64,000 bases of DNA from the NCBI GenBank assembly GCA_018401735.1, contig JAGYKI010000005.1, forward strand, positions 62,001 through 126,000, given 5' to 3'. The notes below the pieces were generated by a model. The model made no database searches. It saw nothing but the letters and a program-made list of their open reading frames with translations, and had not been told where the DNA came from. Shown in pieces: positions 51,532-61,912 of the stretch; position 1 is the stretch's first letter, and each line of letters starts with the position of its first letter. This DNA comes from Schleiferiaceae bacterium (GTDB taxonomy: Bacteria > Bacteroidota > Bacteroidia > Flavobacteriales > Schleiferiaceae). A program made the translations under genes and the position numbers.

Positions 51532-52695
51532 ATGCAAAGTTCTACTAAAAGTCTTGGTTTTACAGGTAAGCTGAATCATATTGGTGAGTCCATTTTCAGC
51601 AAAATGACAGCCTTAGCCAATCTTCATCAAGCGATAAACCTTTCGCAAGGCTTTCCTGATTTTGCCGTTGATCCAAAGCTGGTGTGTTTGGTAAATCACT
51701 ATATGGAAAAAGGCAATAATCAATATGCACCCATGGCGGGGGCTTTAGCCCTACGAGAAAAACTTTGCGAACTGACCAACGCTCAACACGGTTGCAATTA
51801 CCAAGCCGACAGGGAAATTACGATTACTGCGGGCGCCACACAGGCGATTGCTACTGCATTAGCGGCAAGTATTCGTGAAGGTGATGAAGTGATCGTTTTT
51901 AGCCCCGCCTATGATTCGTACATTCCGATGATCGAACTAAATGGTGGAACGGCCATTACGGTAAAGTTGGCGCATCCTAGTTATGCGATTGACTGGGAGC
52001 AATTTAAATTATTGTTAAATCACCGCACGAAAATGATCATCCTCAATACGCCCCATAACCCGAGCGGAGCGGTTTGGCAAGATGAAGACTATCAAAAGCT
52101 CCAAGAGTTTGTGCGCAATAGCAATATCTTAATTTTAGCCGATGAAGTTTATGAGCACATTGTCTTTAATGGTGCTCAACATCGCAGCGTAAGAGCTTAT
52201 CCCGTATTAGCGGAACGCAGTTTTGTAGTAGGATCTTTAGGAAAAACCACGCATTCTACCGGTTGGAAAGTGGGCTATTGCATGGCTCCGGCTGCCCTCA
52301 TGAAAGAGTTTCAAAAGCTTCATCAGTTTCAGGTTTTTAGTGTGAATCATCCCATGCAATTGGCTTTGGCCGATTATTTAGGTCAGATTAATCTCTCTGA
52401 AATTGGCGCTTTTTACGGTGAAAAGCAGGCCTTTTTAGAAAACCTAATAATCAAGCATACGGCCTTTAAACCTTTAGCAAGCTTCGGTTCTTACTTTCAA
52501 CTTTTCGATTATTCCGCGATCAGTGAGCAGAAAGACCTTGAGTTTTGCCAATGGCTATGCACCGAAAAAGGCGTGGCGGGAATTCCACTGAGTCCTTTTT
52601 ATTTAATCCCAGATAATACTAAAACGATTCGTTTCTGTTTTGCTAAAAATAAAGCTACAATCGAAGCCGCCATTGAACGCCTAGCTAAGCTTTAA
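51532..52695 (+). CDS. PLP-dependent aminotransferase (methionine aminotransferase/YbdL-like)
   Basis: A 387-residue fold-type I aminotransferase. INLSQGFPDFAVDP and NNQYAPMAGALALREKL open the family pattern, NTPHNPSGAVWQ contacts PLP and the Schiff-base Lys is in VGSLGKTTHSTGWKVGYC. This arrangement matches methionine/kynurenine aminotransferases such as YbdL. Its main substrate is likely methionine or a large neutral amino acid. It is divergent from the FKBP gene. Confidence 0.87.
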   Translation: MQSSTKSLGFTGKLNHIGESIFSKMTALANLHQAINLSQGFPDFAVDPKLVCLVNHYMEKGNNQYAPMAGALALREKLCELTNAQHGCNYQADREITITAGATQAIATALAASIREGDEVIVFSPAYDSYIPMIELNGGTAITVKLAHPSYAIDWEQFKLLLNHRTKMIILNTPHNPSGAVWQDEDYQKLQEFVRNSNILILADEVYEHIVFNGAQHRSVRAYPVLAERSFVVGSLGKTTHSTGWKVGYCMAPAALMKEFQKLHQFQVFSVNHPMQLALADYLGQINLSEIGAFYGEKQAFLENLIIKHTAFKPLASFGSYFQLFDYSAISEQKDLEFCQWLCTEKGVAGIPLSPFYLIPDNTKTIRFCFAKNKATIEAAIERLAKL

Positions 52696-52793
52696 GTTCA
52701 GTGAGCGTTTTTGCTAAATTCACTCTTCGGTAGATGGGTACAAAAATCCTTAGTATCTATCCTCTAACTAAATTGTTTTGATATCGGATAGGT

Positions 52794-54164
52794 TTAGAGT
52801 TTCAACTGTAAGTTTACGTTTAAACCCATGCTGTAAGGGATAACCTCAAAGGGATATTCTTCGGTGTAAATGCTATTGGTGAAATACATTAAAGTAGGTT
52901 CTAAACCAATATTCAATTTCGGATTCACATAGTACTGCAAGCCAATTTTAAGACTACTAGAGCCCATAAATTTACGGTACGACCTTTCAGACAAAGCAAT
53001 AACTTCTAAACTGCGATAGTCGATTGTAGAACCTTGTGCTTTTAAAAAATATAATAAGCTAAAGCCCACTTCAAGATTAATTCGCACATTTTCAGAAGCC
53101 CATGGCTGATGACTAATACTTAGCGGAAAGTTCAAGTAATGAAAGCTATTGGTATTACTAAACACGATGCGGTTAGGATCTTTGCGCATGGTGTAGCTGG
53201 TAATTTCACCCGTGCTATAATCAATGTTTGCATTGCGGAAATTTACAAAGTCAAACTCGGCGAGATAGCTATTGCGGATGTATTCAACGCCCGTATTTAC
53301 GTAGGTGATTAATCCGATACGTTTATTTACCTCAAAACCCAAGTTTAAGTTTAATCCCGACGCCTCTGAATTTACCATGGCGTCGATAAAGTCACTGTGC
53401 AAACGCGCTCGTTTATTTGGGTCTACATTAAACTTACGGAAGGCAAAATTGGGGTAAATATTAAGACTATAGCTCCAGGGATCTTTCTCCTGTAAGGGAC
53501 TGATATAAATTTTCTTTTTGGTTTTACTGTTAAAAAAGTCCTTACTATCGCTCGGTAAAACACTTTCGGCGTCCATGGCTGGTCGACGATAATTATTGAG
53601 CAAATTATCGACATAAGCCAGGCCCGTAGAACTAATATTGGCTACTTTTTCGCTGTATTCGAAAACAAGGGGCTCTTCCTCTTTTGCTTTCTTGCTTTGT
53701 AATTTTTTTGCTGGCGCAGATGCCTTATTTGAAGCTGTGGTTTTCAAAACTAGATTATCCTTAGTAGGATTTGCTAGGGCTAAGTAGTCCGCATTTTGGC
53801 TGGTACTTGAAGAATTATTCTTGACTGCCCCTGCCTTATTTATAGACTGTTTATTTGAAAGAGAGCCATCTGCAGAAGCGTTGTAATGCTTATTGCTAAA
53901 GCTCGTTGTTGGCTTAGCACTATATTCCATGCGCTTGTTTTCGGTTTTTAGAGCTTGTTGTGTCGTATAAAAATCGAAATACTGCTGGCCAGCAAATAAA
54001 AGCAGCATTAAGCCAATAACCCCCGTGGCTCTTTTTAAGCGACGTAAAAAGACCGCTCTTTTAAGTTTGCGCTCGAAATCGGCCCAATCATTCGTGGGGG
54101 TTCCATCGAGAAAGCTAAGCTTCTCGCGAACAAAATCTTCGATATCTGTAAACTTTTTGTTCAC
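52794..54164 (-). CDS. Sigma-linked membrane protein: anti-sigma-like N-terminus fused to beta-barrel-like domain
   Basis: A 456-residue protein. Residues 1-45 are cytoplasmic in type, with FVREKLSFLDGTPTNDWADF then ERKLKRA, like the N-terminus of sigma-partner proteins. One membrane segment lies at about 46-62 (TGVIGLMLLLFAG). A Ser/Asn/Lys-rich linker follows (about 65-205). The last 230 residues have alternating beta strands ending in a hydrophobic strand (YSMGLNVNLQLKL), as in outer-membrane beta-barrel proteins. It overlaps the ECF sigma gene by ATGA. The chain could span both membranes; this is inference. Confidence 0.7.
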   Translation of the reverse strand: MNKKFTDIEDFVREKLSFLDGTPTNDWADFERKLKRAVFLRRLKRATGVIGLMLLLFAGQQYFDFYTTQQALKTENKRMEYSAKPTTSFSNKHYNASADGSLSNKQSINKAGAVKNNSSSTSQNADYLALANPTKDNLVLKTTASNKASAPAKKLQSKKAKEEEPLVFEYSEKVANISSTGLAYVDNLLNNYRRPAMDAESVLPSDSKDFFNSKTKKKIYISPLQEKDPWSYSLNIYPNFAFRKFNVDPNKRARLHSDFIDAMVNSEASGLNLNLGFEVNKRIGLITYVNTGVEYIRNSYLAEFDFVNFRNANIDYSTGEITSYTMRKDPNRIVFSNTNSFHYLNFPLSISHQPWASENVRINLEVGFSLLYFLKAQGSTIDYRSLEVIALSERSYRKFMGSSSLKIGLQYYVNPKLNIGLEPTLMYFTNSIYTEEYPFEVIPYSMGLNVNLQLKL

Positions 54165-54781
54165 TGGGCTTCTCTTAGTTTTCGGGCAAGCATTTTCTTC
54201 GCTTTGGCCAATTGACTCTTGCTCGTTCCTTCCGTAATATCAAGTTCAGCGGCGATTTCTCGGTGGGTATAGCCATCTAAAACATACATACTAAAGACAG
54301 TTTTGTACCCTAGGGGTAACTCGGTTATCTTTTTAAATACATCAGCAGCATTTAGGTTTTGCTGATCTTCTAGCTCGAAGTAGACAATTTCAGGTTGTGC
54401 GATTTGAATGTCTTCCAAACTCACCTTTATTCCCTTGCGCACTTCCTTACGAATGGCGCTAATGCTGTTGTTAATCATGATCCTGGTAATCCAAGTTTGC
54501 AAACTTGACTGACCTTTAAAACTTTGGATATTCATAAAAACCTTGATAAAGCCATCGTGCATCAAATCTTGGGCGTGGTCTTTATCTTTCGCGTAGCGGC
54601 GACAGATGTTGAGCATCTTACCTGCAAATAATTCGTAAACTCTTTTCTGCGCAGCGGCTTTGCCTTTTGCACAGGCTAAAACCAGCTCTTGCTCGGAAGA
54701 GTTAAGAAGAATTTCTTTAGGCTTTAAATAGTCCTCTAAATCTTCTAATCGGATTATATGCTCGGAATTAGAGTTCAACAC
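54161..54781 (-). CDS. ECF RNA polymerase sigma factor
   Basis: A 206-residue sigma-70 protein. Region 2 lies at about residues 40-110 (YAKDKDHAQDLMHDGFIKVFMNIQSFKGQ, broken as AKDKDHAQDLMHDGFIKVF, then SSLQTWITRIMINNSI). Region 4 lies at about 150-200 (LPLGYKTVFSMYVLDGYTHRE, then a helix-turn-helix with EGTSKSQLAKAKKML). It is coupled to the anti-sigma/beta-barrel-like gene. It differs from the sigma factor at 8 kb in sequence and partner. Confidence 0.9.
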   Translation of the reverse strand: MLNSNSEHIIRLEDLEDYLKPKEILLNSSEQELVLACAKGKAAAQKRVYELFAGKMLNICRRYAKDKDHAQDLMHDGFIKVFMNIQSFKGQSSLQTWITRIMINNSISAIRKEVRKGIKVSLEDIQIAQPEIVYFELEDQQNLNAADVFKKITELPLGYKTVFSMYVLDGYTHREIAAELDITEGTSKSQLAKAKKMLARKLREAQ

Positions 54782-54867
54782 TTAGGTTCTTAAAGTATAG
54801 ACGAGTGATTTCTTTATTGGTTGTCTAAATATATAAAATATTTTCCAAGATATTGATTATCAATAAA

Positions 54868-54890
54868 AAAGGCCGCAAAATGCGGCCTTT
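54868..54890 (-). terminator. Terminator of secA
   Basis: AAAGGCCGCA and TGCGGCCTTT form a perfect 10-bp stem. On the minus strand it is followed by a T-run and lies 22 bp after the secA stop. Confidence 0.85.
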
Positions 54891-54911
54891 AATACAGTAC
54901 AATACTTAAGT

Positions 54912-57900
54912 TTAGTCGATTAAAATCCACTTTTGTGTAGCAATTAAGCCTTCTGCTTTTTTAAATTTCATTTCCTGTTTTTCACCGGTGCTAAGGTTTT
55001 GCACCGTTACTAGATCATTACGGCCCACTTTCTTGTCGGCCACCATGGGCTGACGTTTCGGTGCTTCGGGCCGCGCCTGCTCACCTCCACCACTAGTATT
55101 CAACTGTGGGTGGCTAGTTTGCATTTTATCGTAGGCACTTTTGCGTGCTGCTGGTGCTTGTTGAACCTGTGGAGCCTCCTGCTGAGTAGGTAAAGATCCT
55201 TTGAACAAGAAAGATGCAACCTCACGGTTTAGGATTTCCATCATACTCTTAAAGAGTTCGAAAGCTTCGAACTTATAAATTAAAAGTGGATCTTTTTGCT
55301 CGTATTGGGCCGTTCCTACACTCTGACGTAAATCGTCCATGTCGCGTAAATGCTCTTTCCACTTATCGTCAATCATTGCCAAGGAAATGCCTTTTTCGAA
55401 ATCGCGAATAAGCTGACGACCGTTACTACTAACGGCCTTCTCTAAATTCGTAACTACCTGCACAGCCTTTTGACCATCGGTAATGGGTACTACTATATTT
55501 TGGTACTGATTTTTTTGATTGTCGTATACATTTTTAATAACGGGCATGGCCATTTCGGCGATGCGCTCGTTTTTAATGGTATAGGCCTTTAAAACCTCAT
55601 TGTGTAAAAGACTAACCAATTCATCCGCATTAGTTTTCTCAAAGGCGCTTTGATCTACAGGACTTTCGATACTGAAAACACGCAGCAAATCCAGCTTAAA
55701 GTTTTCAAAATCTTTGGCGGGTTGATTCTCGCTAACAATAGACTCTATGGTATCGTAGAACATATTGGCAATATCTACCTGCATACGCTCACCGTATAAA
55801 GCATGGCGACGGCGACGGTAAATTACCTCTCTTTGCGAGTTCATCACATCATCATATTCGAGTAAGCGCTTACGGGTGCCGAAGTTGTTTTCCTCTACTT
55901 TTCTCTGGGCTCTTTCAATACTCTTGGTAACCATGCTATGCTGAATTACCTCACCTTCTTCCAGTCCCATGCGGTCCATAATCTTCGCTACTCTTTCGGA
56001 ATTAAAAAGACGCATTAAGTCATCTTCTAAAGACACGAAAAACTGCGAGCTACCTGTATCACCCTGGCGACCGGCACGACCTCTTAGCTGACGATCCACA
56101 CGACGAGAATCGTGACGTTCCGAACCAATAATTGCTAAACCACCCGCGGCTTTTGCTTCATCACTTAGTTTAATATCCGTACCCCTACCTGCCATGTTGG
56201 TTGCAATGGTTACACGACCAGGTTGACCCGCTTCTGCAACAATTTCAGATTCTTTTTGGTGAAGCTTTGCGTTAAGCACATTGTGTTGCACCTTCCGCAG
56301 CTTTAGCGCACGGCTTAGTATTTCAGAAATCTCTACATTAGTGGTACCCACTAAAACAGGGCGGCCTTGCTCCACTAAACGCGCAATTTCTTCAATAATC
56401 GCATTAAACTTTTCACGCTTCGTGCGGAAAACCATATCCTCACGATCATCACGTATAATGGGTTTATTGGTAGGGATTACAGTAACCTCCAATTTATAGA
56501 TGTCCCAAAGTTCTTCCGCTTCTGTTTCGGCGGTACCCGTCATACCACTAAGCTTGTTATACATGCGGAAATAATTCTGCAAGGTAACCGTAGCATAAGT
56601 TTGTGTGGCTGCTTCAATTTTTACATTCTCTTTGGCCTCAATCGCTTGATGTAAACCATCAGAATAACGACGGCCTTCCATAATACGACCGGTTTGCTCA
56701 TCTACAATCTTTACCTTATTGTCCATTAAAACGTATTCCACGTCTTTCTCAAATAAGGTGTAGGCTTTAAGCAATTGGTTCATCGTGTGAATACGCTCAC
56801 TCTTGATCGAGTATTCGCGCATTACATCGCTCTTCTTTTTAGCTTTGTCTTCCGCCGTAAGGCCTTCCGCTTCAAGAGCCGATAATTGGGTAGAAATGTC
56901 TTCTAATATAAAGAAGTCTGGTTCCGTATCGCTCGAAATTAGAGCAATCCCTTTATCACTTAGATCAATTTGGTTATTCTTTTCGTCAATGGTAAAAAAT
57001 AGCTCATCATCAATGATATGCATATTTTTACTTTGCTCCTGCATGAAGTTGTTCTCCGTTTTTTGAAGCAAGGTTTTCATGCCTTCCCCACTTAAAAACT
57101 TAATGAGCGTTTTATTTTTAGGCATCCCGCGGTAAACGCGCAGTAATCTTTTGGCACCTTCTTCTCTATCATTTTTATCGCCCGAGGCAATCAACTCGCG
57201 CGCTTCTTTTAACTGCAGGTTTACAAAAGCTCTTTGTGCTTCTACTAATTTGGCCACATGGGGTTTAAGTTGATTAAACTCCTGGCGATCCCCTTGTGGG
57301 GTAGGGCCCGAAATAATTAAAGGCGTGCGCGCTTCATCAATTAAAACAGAATCAACCTCATCTACAATAGCAAAATTATGCTTGCGCTGTACCAAATCTT
57401 CAGGGCTGCTAGCCATGTTGTCGCGCAAGTAATCGAAGCCAAATTCGTTATTTGTGCCGTAAGTAATATCCGCGCGGTAGGCTGCACGACGTTCTTCCGA
57501 ATTGGGACGGTGACGATCGATACAATCTACCGATAAACCATGAAACTGATAAATAGGCCCCATCCATTCTGAGTCACGACGAGCGAGGTAATCGTTTACC
57601 GTTACTACGTGTACGCCTCGTTGTGGCAGTGCATTTAGATAAACCGGTAAGGTAGATACCAATGTTTTTCCTTCACCCGTGGCCATCTCCGCAATAGAAC
57701 CTTTATGAAGAACCGAGCCACCAATAAGCTGCACATCATAGTGCAACATATCCCAAACTAGTTCTGCGCCAGCGGCAGACCAAGTGCTGCTCCAAATGGC
57801 TTTATCACCTGAAATTTGTACCGCATCTAGTTTAGGTGCTAAACTGCGATCCATTTCACTGGCCGTAACCTCAAGAGTATCATTTTCCTTTAAACGACGG

Positions 57901-58253
57901 GCCGTTTCTTTAACCACCGCAAAAGCCTCAGGCTTAATGATTTCTAAAACTTCCTCAATTTTTTCAGTCGTCCTCTTTTCAAGATCGTCCACCTGAGCAT
58001 AAAAAGCCTCCTTGGTTTCTAAATCTTCTTCGCTTTCAATTTTATTTTTAAGCTCTAATATCTCTGCTTCTTCTGCCGAAATGTATTCCGCAATTCTAGC
58101 CTGAAACTCAATGGTTTTCGCTCTTAGCTCATCGTTACTTAAACTTTGCAGTTTTTGATATTCCGCATTTACAGCCTCTATCATAGGCTTCAAGGCTTTC
58201 ATATCTTTTGCACTCTTATCTCCGAATATCTTAGCGAGAAAATTTCCCAACAT
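54912..58253 (-). CDS. secA: Preprotein translocase ATPase SecA
   Basis: A 1113-residue SecA in the long Bacteroidota form. Walker A is [19 protein letters not shown], the DEAD-type box is [21 protein letters not shown] (read as [17 protein letters not shown]) and motif VI is [14 protein letters not shown]. Insertions near residues 60-120 and 330-470 explain the length. The C-terminus reads [20 protein letters not shown] and ends WILID, instead of the zinc-binding CxCxSG tail. The start at 58253 gives [13 protein letters not shown]. It drives Sec-dependent export at the inner membrane. Confidence 0.95.
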   Translation of the reverse strand: MLGNFLAKIFGDKSAKDMKALKPMIEAVNAEYQKLQSLSNDELRAKTIEFQARIAEYISAEEAEILELKNKIESEEDLETKEAFYAQVDDLEKRTTEKIEEVLEIIKPEAFAVVKETARRLKENDTLEVTASEMDRSLAPKLDAVQISGDKAIWSSTWSAAGAELVWDMLHYDVQLIGGSVLHKGSIAEMATGEGKTLVSTLPVYLNALPQRGVHVVTVNDYLARRDSEWMGPIYQFHGLSVDCIDRHRPNSEERRAAYRADITYGTNNEFGFDYLRDNMASSPEDLVQRKHNFAIVDEVDSVLIDEARTPLIISGPTPQGDRQEFNQLKPHVAKLVEAQRAFVNLQLKEARELIASGDKNDREEGAKRLLRVYRGMPKNKTLIKFLSGEGMKTLLQKTENNFMQEQSKNMHIIDDELFFTIDEKNNQIDLSDKGIALISSDTEPDFFILEDISTQLSALEAEGLTAEDKAKKKSDVMREYSIKSERIHTMNQLLKAYTLFEKDVEYVLMDNKVKIVDEQTGRIMEGRRYSDGLHQAIEAKENVKIEAATQTYATVTLQNYFRMYNKLSGMTGTAETEAEELWDIYKLEVTVIPTNKPIIRDDREDMVFRTKREKFNAIIEEIARLVEQGRPVLVGTTNVEISEILSRALKLRKVQHNVLNAKLHQKESEIVAEAGQPGRVTIATNMAGRGTDIKLSDEAKAAGGLAIIGSERHDSRRVDRQLRGRAGRQGDTGSSQFFVSLEDDLMRLFNSERVAKIMDRMGLEEGEVIQHSMVTKSIERAQRKVEENNFGTRKRLLEYDDVMNSQREVIYRRRRHALYGERMQVDIANMFYDTIESIVSENQPAKDFENFKLDLLRVFSIESPVDQSAFEKTNADELVSLLHNEVLKAYTIKNERIAEMAMPVIKNVYDNQKNQYQNIVVPITDGQKAVQVVTNLEKAVSSNGRQLIRDFEKGISLAMIDDKWKEHLRDMDDLRQSVGTAQYEQKDPLLIYKFEAFELFKSMMEILNREVASFLFKGSLPTQQEAPQVQQAPAARKSAYDKMQTSHPQLNTSGGGEQARPEAPKRQPMVADKKVGRNDLVTVQNLSTGEKQEMKFKKAEGLIATQKWILID

Positions 58254-58286
58254 AATTTGATTGCTTTTGTATCTAATCAATAGCCG

Positions 58287-58294
58287 CAAAGTTA
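58287..58294 (-). promoter_or_regulatory. -7 box TAACTTTG for secA
   Basis: An exact TAnnTTTG on the minus strand, 33 bp before the chosen secA ATG. It overlaps the longer open frame and thus supports the start at 58253. Confidence 0.55.
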
Positions 58295-58401
58295 CATAAA
58301 AGGCTTGCGGCGCGATAATTTAAAGGGCTTCCGTTAAAAAAAAATGATTGATTCATAATTTTATTAGAAGTATTACTAATTTTAAGCGATAATCCCCAAC
58401 C

Positions 58402-59523
58402 ATGAAAACCAAACAAGTCTTTTTCGACACAAGCTCTACTATCGACTTTCACAAAATCGGTTTGAATCCTAATTTGATTTTAGTTTTCTCCAATCGAGAA
58501 TTACTGCAAGAATCTAAGATTGGTCAAGAAATACGCCAAGCATTTCCGCAAGCAATATTGGCAGGCTGCAGCACTGCTGGGGAAATTGGCCAATCTATGG
58601 TAAAAGAAAATACGGCTAGTATCACCTTTATTGAATTTGAAAAAACAGAAATTATATACCGTGAGCGGCAAATAAACGATGCGGCGGATAGCCTATCCTC
58701 AGGAGCGGCTTTAATAGAATCACTTCCTCACGAGAAGCTGAAACATGTCTTCGTTTTATCGGATGGCCTCAATATAAATGGCTCCCAATTGGTAATTGGC
58801 ATGCGTGACAAACTGGACGATCGCTGCAAGATTACCGGCGGATTGGCAGGTGACGGAGCCAAATTCGAAGAAACTCTACTCCTAAACAACCAAGGTGAGC
58901 TAAAAAATAATACGGTAATTGCCCTCGGATTTTATGGCGATCATCTTAATGTTGGATATGGCTCCATGGGGGGCTGGAATTCTTTTGGAATAGAAAGAGA
59001 AGTTACTCGCTCCACTAATAACATTCTTTACGAATTAGATGGCAAACCAGCTTTGGAGCTTTACAAAAGCTTTTTAGGCGACCAGGCGCAAAATCTTCCT
59101 GCCTCTGGATTATTATTCCCACTAAGTATGCGTTCAGAATCGAATAAACCCCCATTGGTAAGAACCATATTGGGAATTAGCGAAGAAGAGCAAAGTCTCA
59201 CCTTCGCGGGAGATGTGCCCAAAGGTTCCTACGTTCGACTAATGAAAGCCAATGTAGACCGCTTAATTGACGGGGCAGAAGAAGCAGCGCAAATTGCAAA
59301 AGTGGACGATAACAGTTTGGCCATTTTGATAAGTTGCGTAGGTCGAAAATTAGTCCTAAAACAATTGGTGGAAGAAGAGGTTGAAAGCGTTCAGGAAGTT
59401 TTAGGTGAAAATTGTAGTTTAACTGGTTTCTATTCTTACGGCGAAATTGCCCCTTTTAAAAAAGACGCCACTTGTGAACTTCACAATCAAACCATGACCA
59501 TAACCACCTTTAGAGAAAACTAA
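58402..59523 (+). CDS. FIST-domain sensor protein (NosP-like)
   Basis: A 373-residue soluble protein with a FIST_N domain (about 30-220; GCSTAGEIGQSMVKENTASI, VFVLSDGLNINGSQL, ITGGLAGDGAKFEETLLL) and a FIST_C domain (about 225-365; ending GFYSYGEIAPFKKDATCELH then NQTMTITTF). FIST proteins bind small ligands. The group encoded next to a hybrid kinase includes NosP, a heme protein that senses nitric oxide. The kinase gene begins 1 bp after the stop, so the two form one unit. Heme binding here is not shown by the sequence. Confidence 0.85.
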   Translation: MKTKQVFFDTSSTIDFHKIGLNPNLILVFSNRELLQESKIGQEIRQAFPQAILAGCSTAGEIGQSMVKENTASITFIEFEKTEIIYRERQINDAADSLSSGAALIESLPHEKLKHVFVLSDGLNINGSQLVIGMRDKLDDRCKITGGLAGDGAKFEETLLLNNQGELKNNTVIALGFYGDHLNVGYGSMGGWNSFGIEREVTRSTNNILYELDGKPALELYKSFLGDQAQNLPASGLLFPLSMRSESNKPPLVRTILGISEEEQSLTFAGDVPKGSYVRLMKANVDRLIDGAEEAAQIAKVDDNSLAILISCVGRKLVLKQLVEEEVESVQEVLGENCSLTGFYSYGEIAPFKKDATCELHNQTMTITTFREN

Positions 59524-59524
59524 A

Positions 59525-61720
59525 GTGCAGAAACAAGATCATCGCCTTTTAAAGCGACAACTTCGAAAGCATTTGGGAGAGCTGCAAAATGACCCACGCT
59601 TAGCCGAGTTTATCGCATCCATAAATGAAGCCTATTTAGGATTTGATGAGGATTTGAAGCAGGCGGAAAACATGCTAGAAATTAGCTCGCAGGAGCTTTA
59701 TAAGCTTAACACCGAGTTACAAAACAACGTTAAGGTCAAATCTGCGGAAGCGCGTGCTTTGAGCAATCGCTTGAGTAATATAGTTAACAATGTTCAAGAA
59801 ATTATTTTTCAAACCGACCTTAATGGTTGCTGGACTTTTCTAAATCCAGCTTGGGAAAAAATTACCGGTTATAGTATTAATGAAAGCTTAGGTTGCAGTT
59901 TTACTGAAATGGTGTATGAGGAGGATAAAGAAACCAGTATTCAACATCTGTCAGACTTAGTTAACGGCGATCATAAAACCAGCCGCTACACCATTCGCTA
60001 CCTCAATAAATCAAAAGAAATTCGCTGGGCCGAAGCCATTGTAACTTTAGATTATGGCGAAAAAGGCGAACTAAAAGGGGCTTCAGGTACACTTACTGAT
60101 ATTACCGCTCGCTTTATAGCCGAAAGCAGATTAAAGCAGATGACCAGCAACCTCACTAAGGCTCAGTCACTTACCCGAATGGGATCGTGGGAATTTCCCG
60201 TTAATAATCCTAAAAGAGGTTATTGGTCGGATCAGATGTACGAGATTCTAGGCATTCCAAAGTTTAATGCCTCTAACGCCTCCTTTAGTTGGCTTACAGG
60301 CGCTTTAAAGGAAGAAGATAAGGCCCAACTTTTTACCGAAATTCGTCGCTTAAAGCGAGGTGAAGAAACCCCTACCTTAGAGTTTCAACTCGAGCGTGAA
60401 ACTGAAACCTGGATTTCACTTCGAGCCGAAAGAAACATTTCTGAGAACTCCAAAGAGAAAGACTATATAACCGGTACCCTGCTCGATATTACCCAAAGAA
60501 AAATTTTCGAGAAAGAGCTAATCGAAGCCAAACAACTGGCCGAAAGTGCTCTTGCAGCCAAATCCGAGTTTCTTTCTAATATGAGCCATGAAATTCGCAC
60601 TCCTATGAACGCGATAATTGGCCTAACCGAAATCTTACTTAAAAACGAAAAGGCGCAAGATGATTCTATCAAAGATAATTTGGAACTAATTGAATATTCG
60701 GCCGACAACCTTTTGGTTATTATCAATGATATTTTAGACTACTCCAAAATAGAAGCGAATAAAGTCAACTTCGAGAGTATCTCTTTTAATTTAGAAGAGC
60801 TTTTAAACAAGCTCATTAAAACCTTGCGTGTTAAGGCACTGAGCAAACACCTAAAACTGACGCTGGATATACATAAAGACTGTCCCACATTTATAAAGGG
60901 CGACCCCTACCGTTTAAATCAAATTTTATTAAACCTAATTAGCAATGCCCTGAAATTTACGCTACAAGGTGAAGTACGCATTAGCATAAGCATCCGAAAG
61001 CGGATTGACAATATTGTAGAATTGCTCTTCGCGGTAAGTGACACCGGCATTGGCATTTCTGCCGAAAAGCAAGCGGGGATCTTTGACAGTTTTACCCAAG
61101 CTTATACCGATACTACTCGAACTTTTGGCGGCACGGGCTTGGGCCTAGCTATAAGTAGGCGATTGGTAGAATTGCAAAAAGGCGCCCTGATGCTAGAAAG
61201 TGAATTAAATAAAGGAAGCACTTTTAGCTTTTACTTGCCTTATACTTTAGCTAGCAATGATGGCGAAGCTGCAAAGAAGAAGCTAAACTTAAAGTTAGAT
61301 GAAGCCAGTTTGAGCGGGGTAGAAATTCTAGTAGCCGAGGATAATAAAATAAACCAACTCTTAATTAAACAGGTGGTAAACCGTTGGGATGCTATTATCG
61401 AAATAGCAAGTGATGGGGAAGAGGTTTTACTCAAAAGCTTGGATAAAAAATTCGATGTAATCTTAATGGATTTACAAATGCCTAAGAAAAATGGCATAAC
61501 GGCAGCGAGTGAAATCTTTAAAAATTCTCAAAACCCCAACAGAAATACACCCATTATTGCCTTAACGGCAGATGTGCTAACAGAAACCAGACACATTGTT
61601 AAGAATAATGATTTTGCTGGTTATGTTACCAAGCCCTTTAAATCAGGCGAACTCTACAAGGCTATATTAGAGGCGCTTAATGTTAAGCATTCCAAGGCTG
61701 ATAACATGAGTTCAACATGA
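59525..61720 (+). CDS. PAS hybrid sensor histidine kinase/response regulator (NahK-like)
   Basis: A 731-residue soluble kinase with a GTG start. Residues 1-85 are helical and coiled-coil-like (LLKRQLRKHLGELQNDP; ISSQELYKLNTELQNNV). Two PAS domains lie at about 88-205 and 215-330. The HisKA dimerisation helix has the phospho-acceptor His355 in SNMSHEIRTPMNAIIG. The HATPase_c domain shows NLISNALKFT and GTGLGLAISRRL. A C-terminal receiver carries Asp649 (VILMDLQMPKKNG). No membrane segment is seen, so the signal must be cytoplasmic, probably delivered by the adjacent FIST protein. Confidence 0.9.
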   Translation: MQKQDHRLLKRQLRKHLGELQNDPRLAEFIASINEAYLGFDEDLKQAENMLEISSQELYKLNTELQNNVKVKSAEARALSNRLSNIVNNVQEIIFQTDLNGCWTFLNPAWEKITGYSINESLGCSFTEMVYEEDKETSIQHLSDLVNGDHKTSRYTIRYLNKSKEIRWAEAIVTLDYGEKGELKGASGTLTDITARFIAESRLKQMTSNLTKAQSLTRMGSWEFPVNNPKRGYWSDQMYEILGIPKFNASNASFSWLTGALKEEDKAQLFTEIRRLKRGEETPTLEFQLERETETWISLRAERNISENSKEKDYITGTLLDITQRKIFEKELIEAKQLAESALAAKSEFLSNMSHEIRTPMNAIIGLTEILLKNEKAQDDSIKDNLELIEYSADNLLVIINDILDYSKIEANKVNFESISFNLEELLNKLIKTLRVKALSKHLKLTLDIHKDCPTFIKGDPYRLNQILLNLISNALKFTLQGEVRISISIRKRIDNIVELLFAVSDTGIGISAEKQAGIFDSFTQAYTDTTRTFGGTGLGLAISRRLVELQKGALMLESELNKGSTFSFYLPYTLASNDGEAAKKKLNLKLDEASLSGVEILVAEDNKINQLLIKQVVNRWDAIIEIASDGEEVLLKSLDKKFDVILMDLQMPKKNGITAASEIFKNSQNPNRNTPIIALTADVLTETRHIVKNNDFAGYVTKPFKSGELYKAILEALNVKHSKADNMSST

Positions 61721-61862
61721 AAATAGTAAGATTTGGAGCCTCCCAAACAGTAGCACTTAAAACTCAGTCTACCAGAAAGTGGCGGCAAACACTATGGAGC
61801 GCTTTTGAACAAAGCACTGGAAGAAATAGCGCCTGAGGTTTCATTTGAACTAAAGTCAACAA

Positions 61863-61890
61863 AAAAGGCCATCATAAAATGACGGCCTTT
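61863..61890. terminator. Terminator between the kinase and DUF2795 genes
   Basis: AAAGGCCATCA and TGACGGCCTTT pair with one mismatch around a 5-nt loop; A-rich and T-rich flanks allow use from both sides. Confidence 0.65.
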
Positions 61891-61912
61891 GCAAAATTAT
61901 TAGTGTTGCTAT

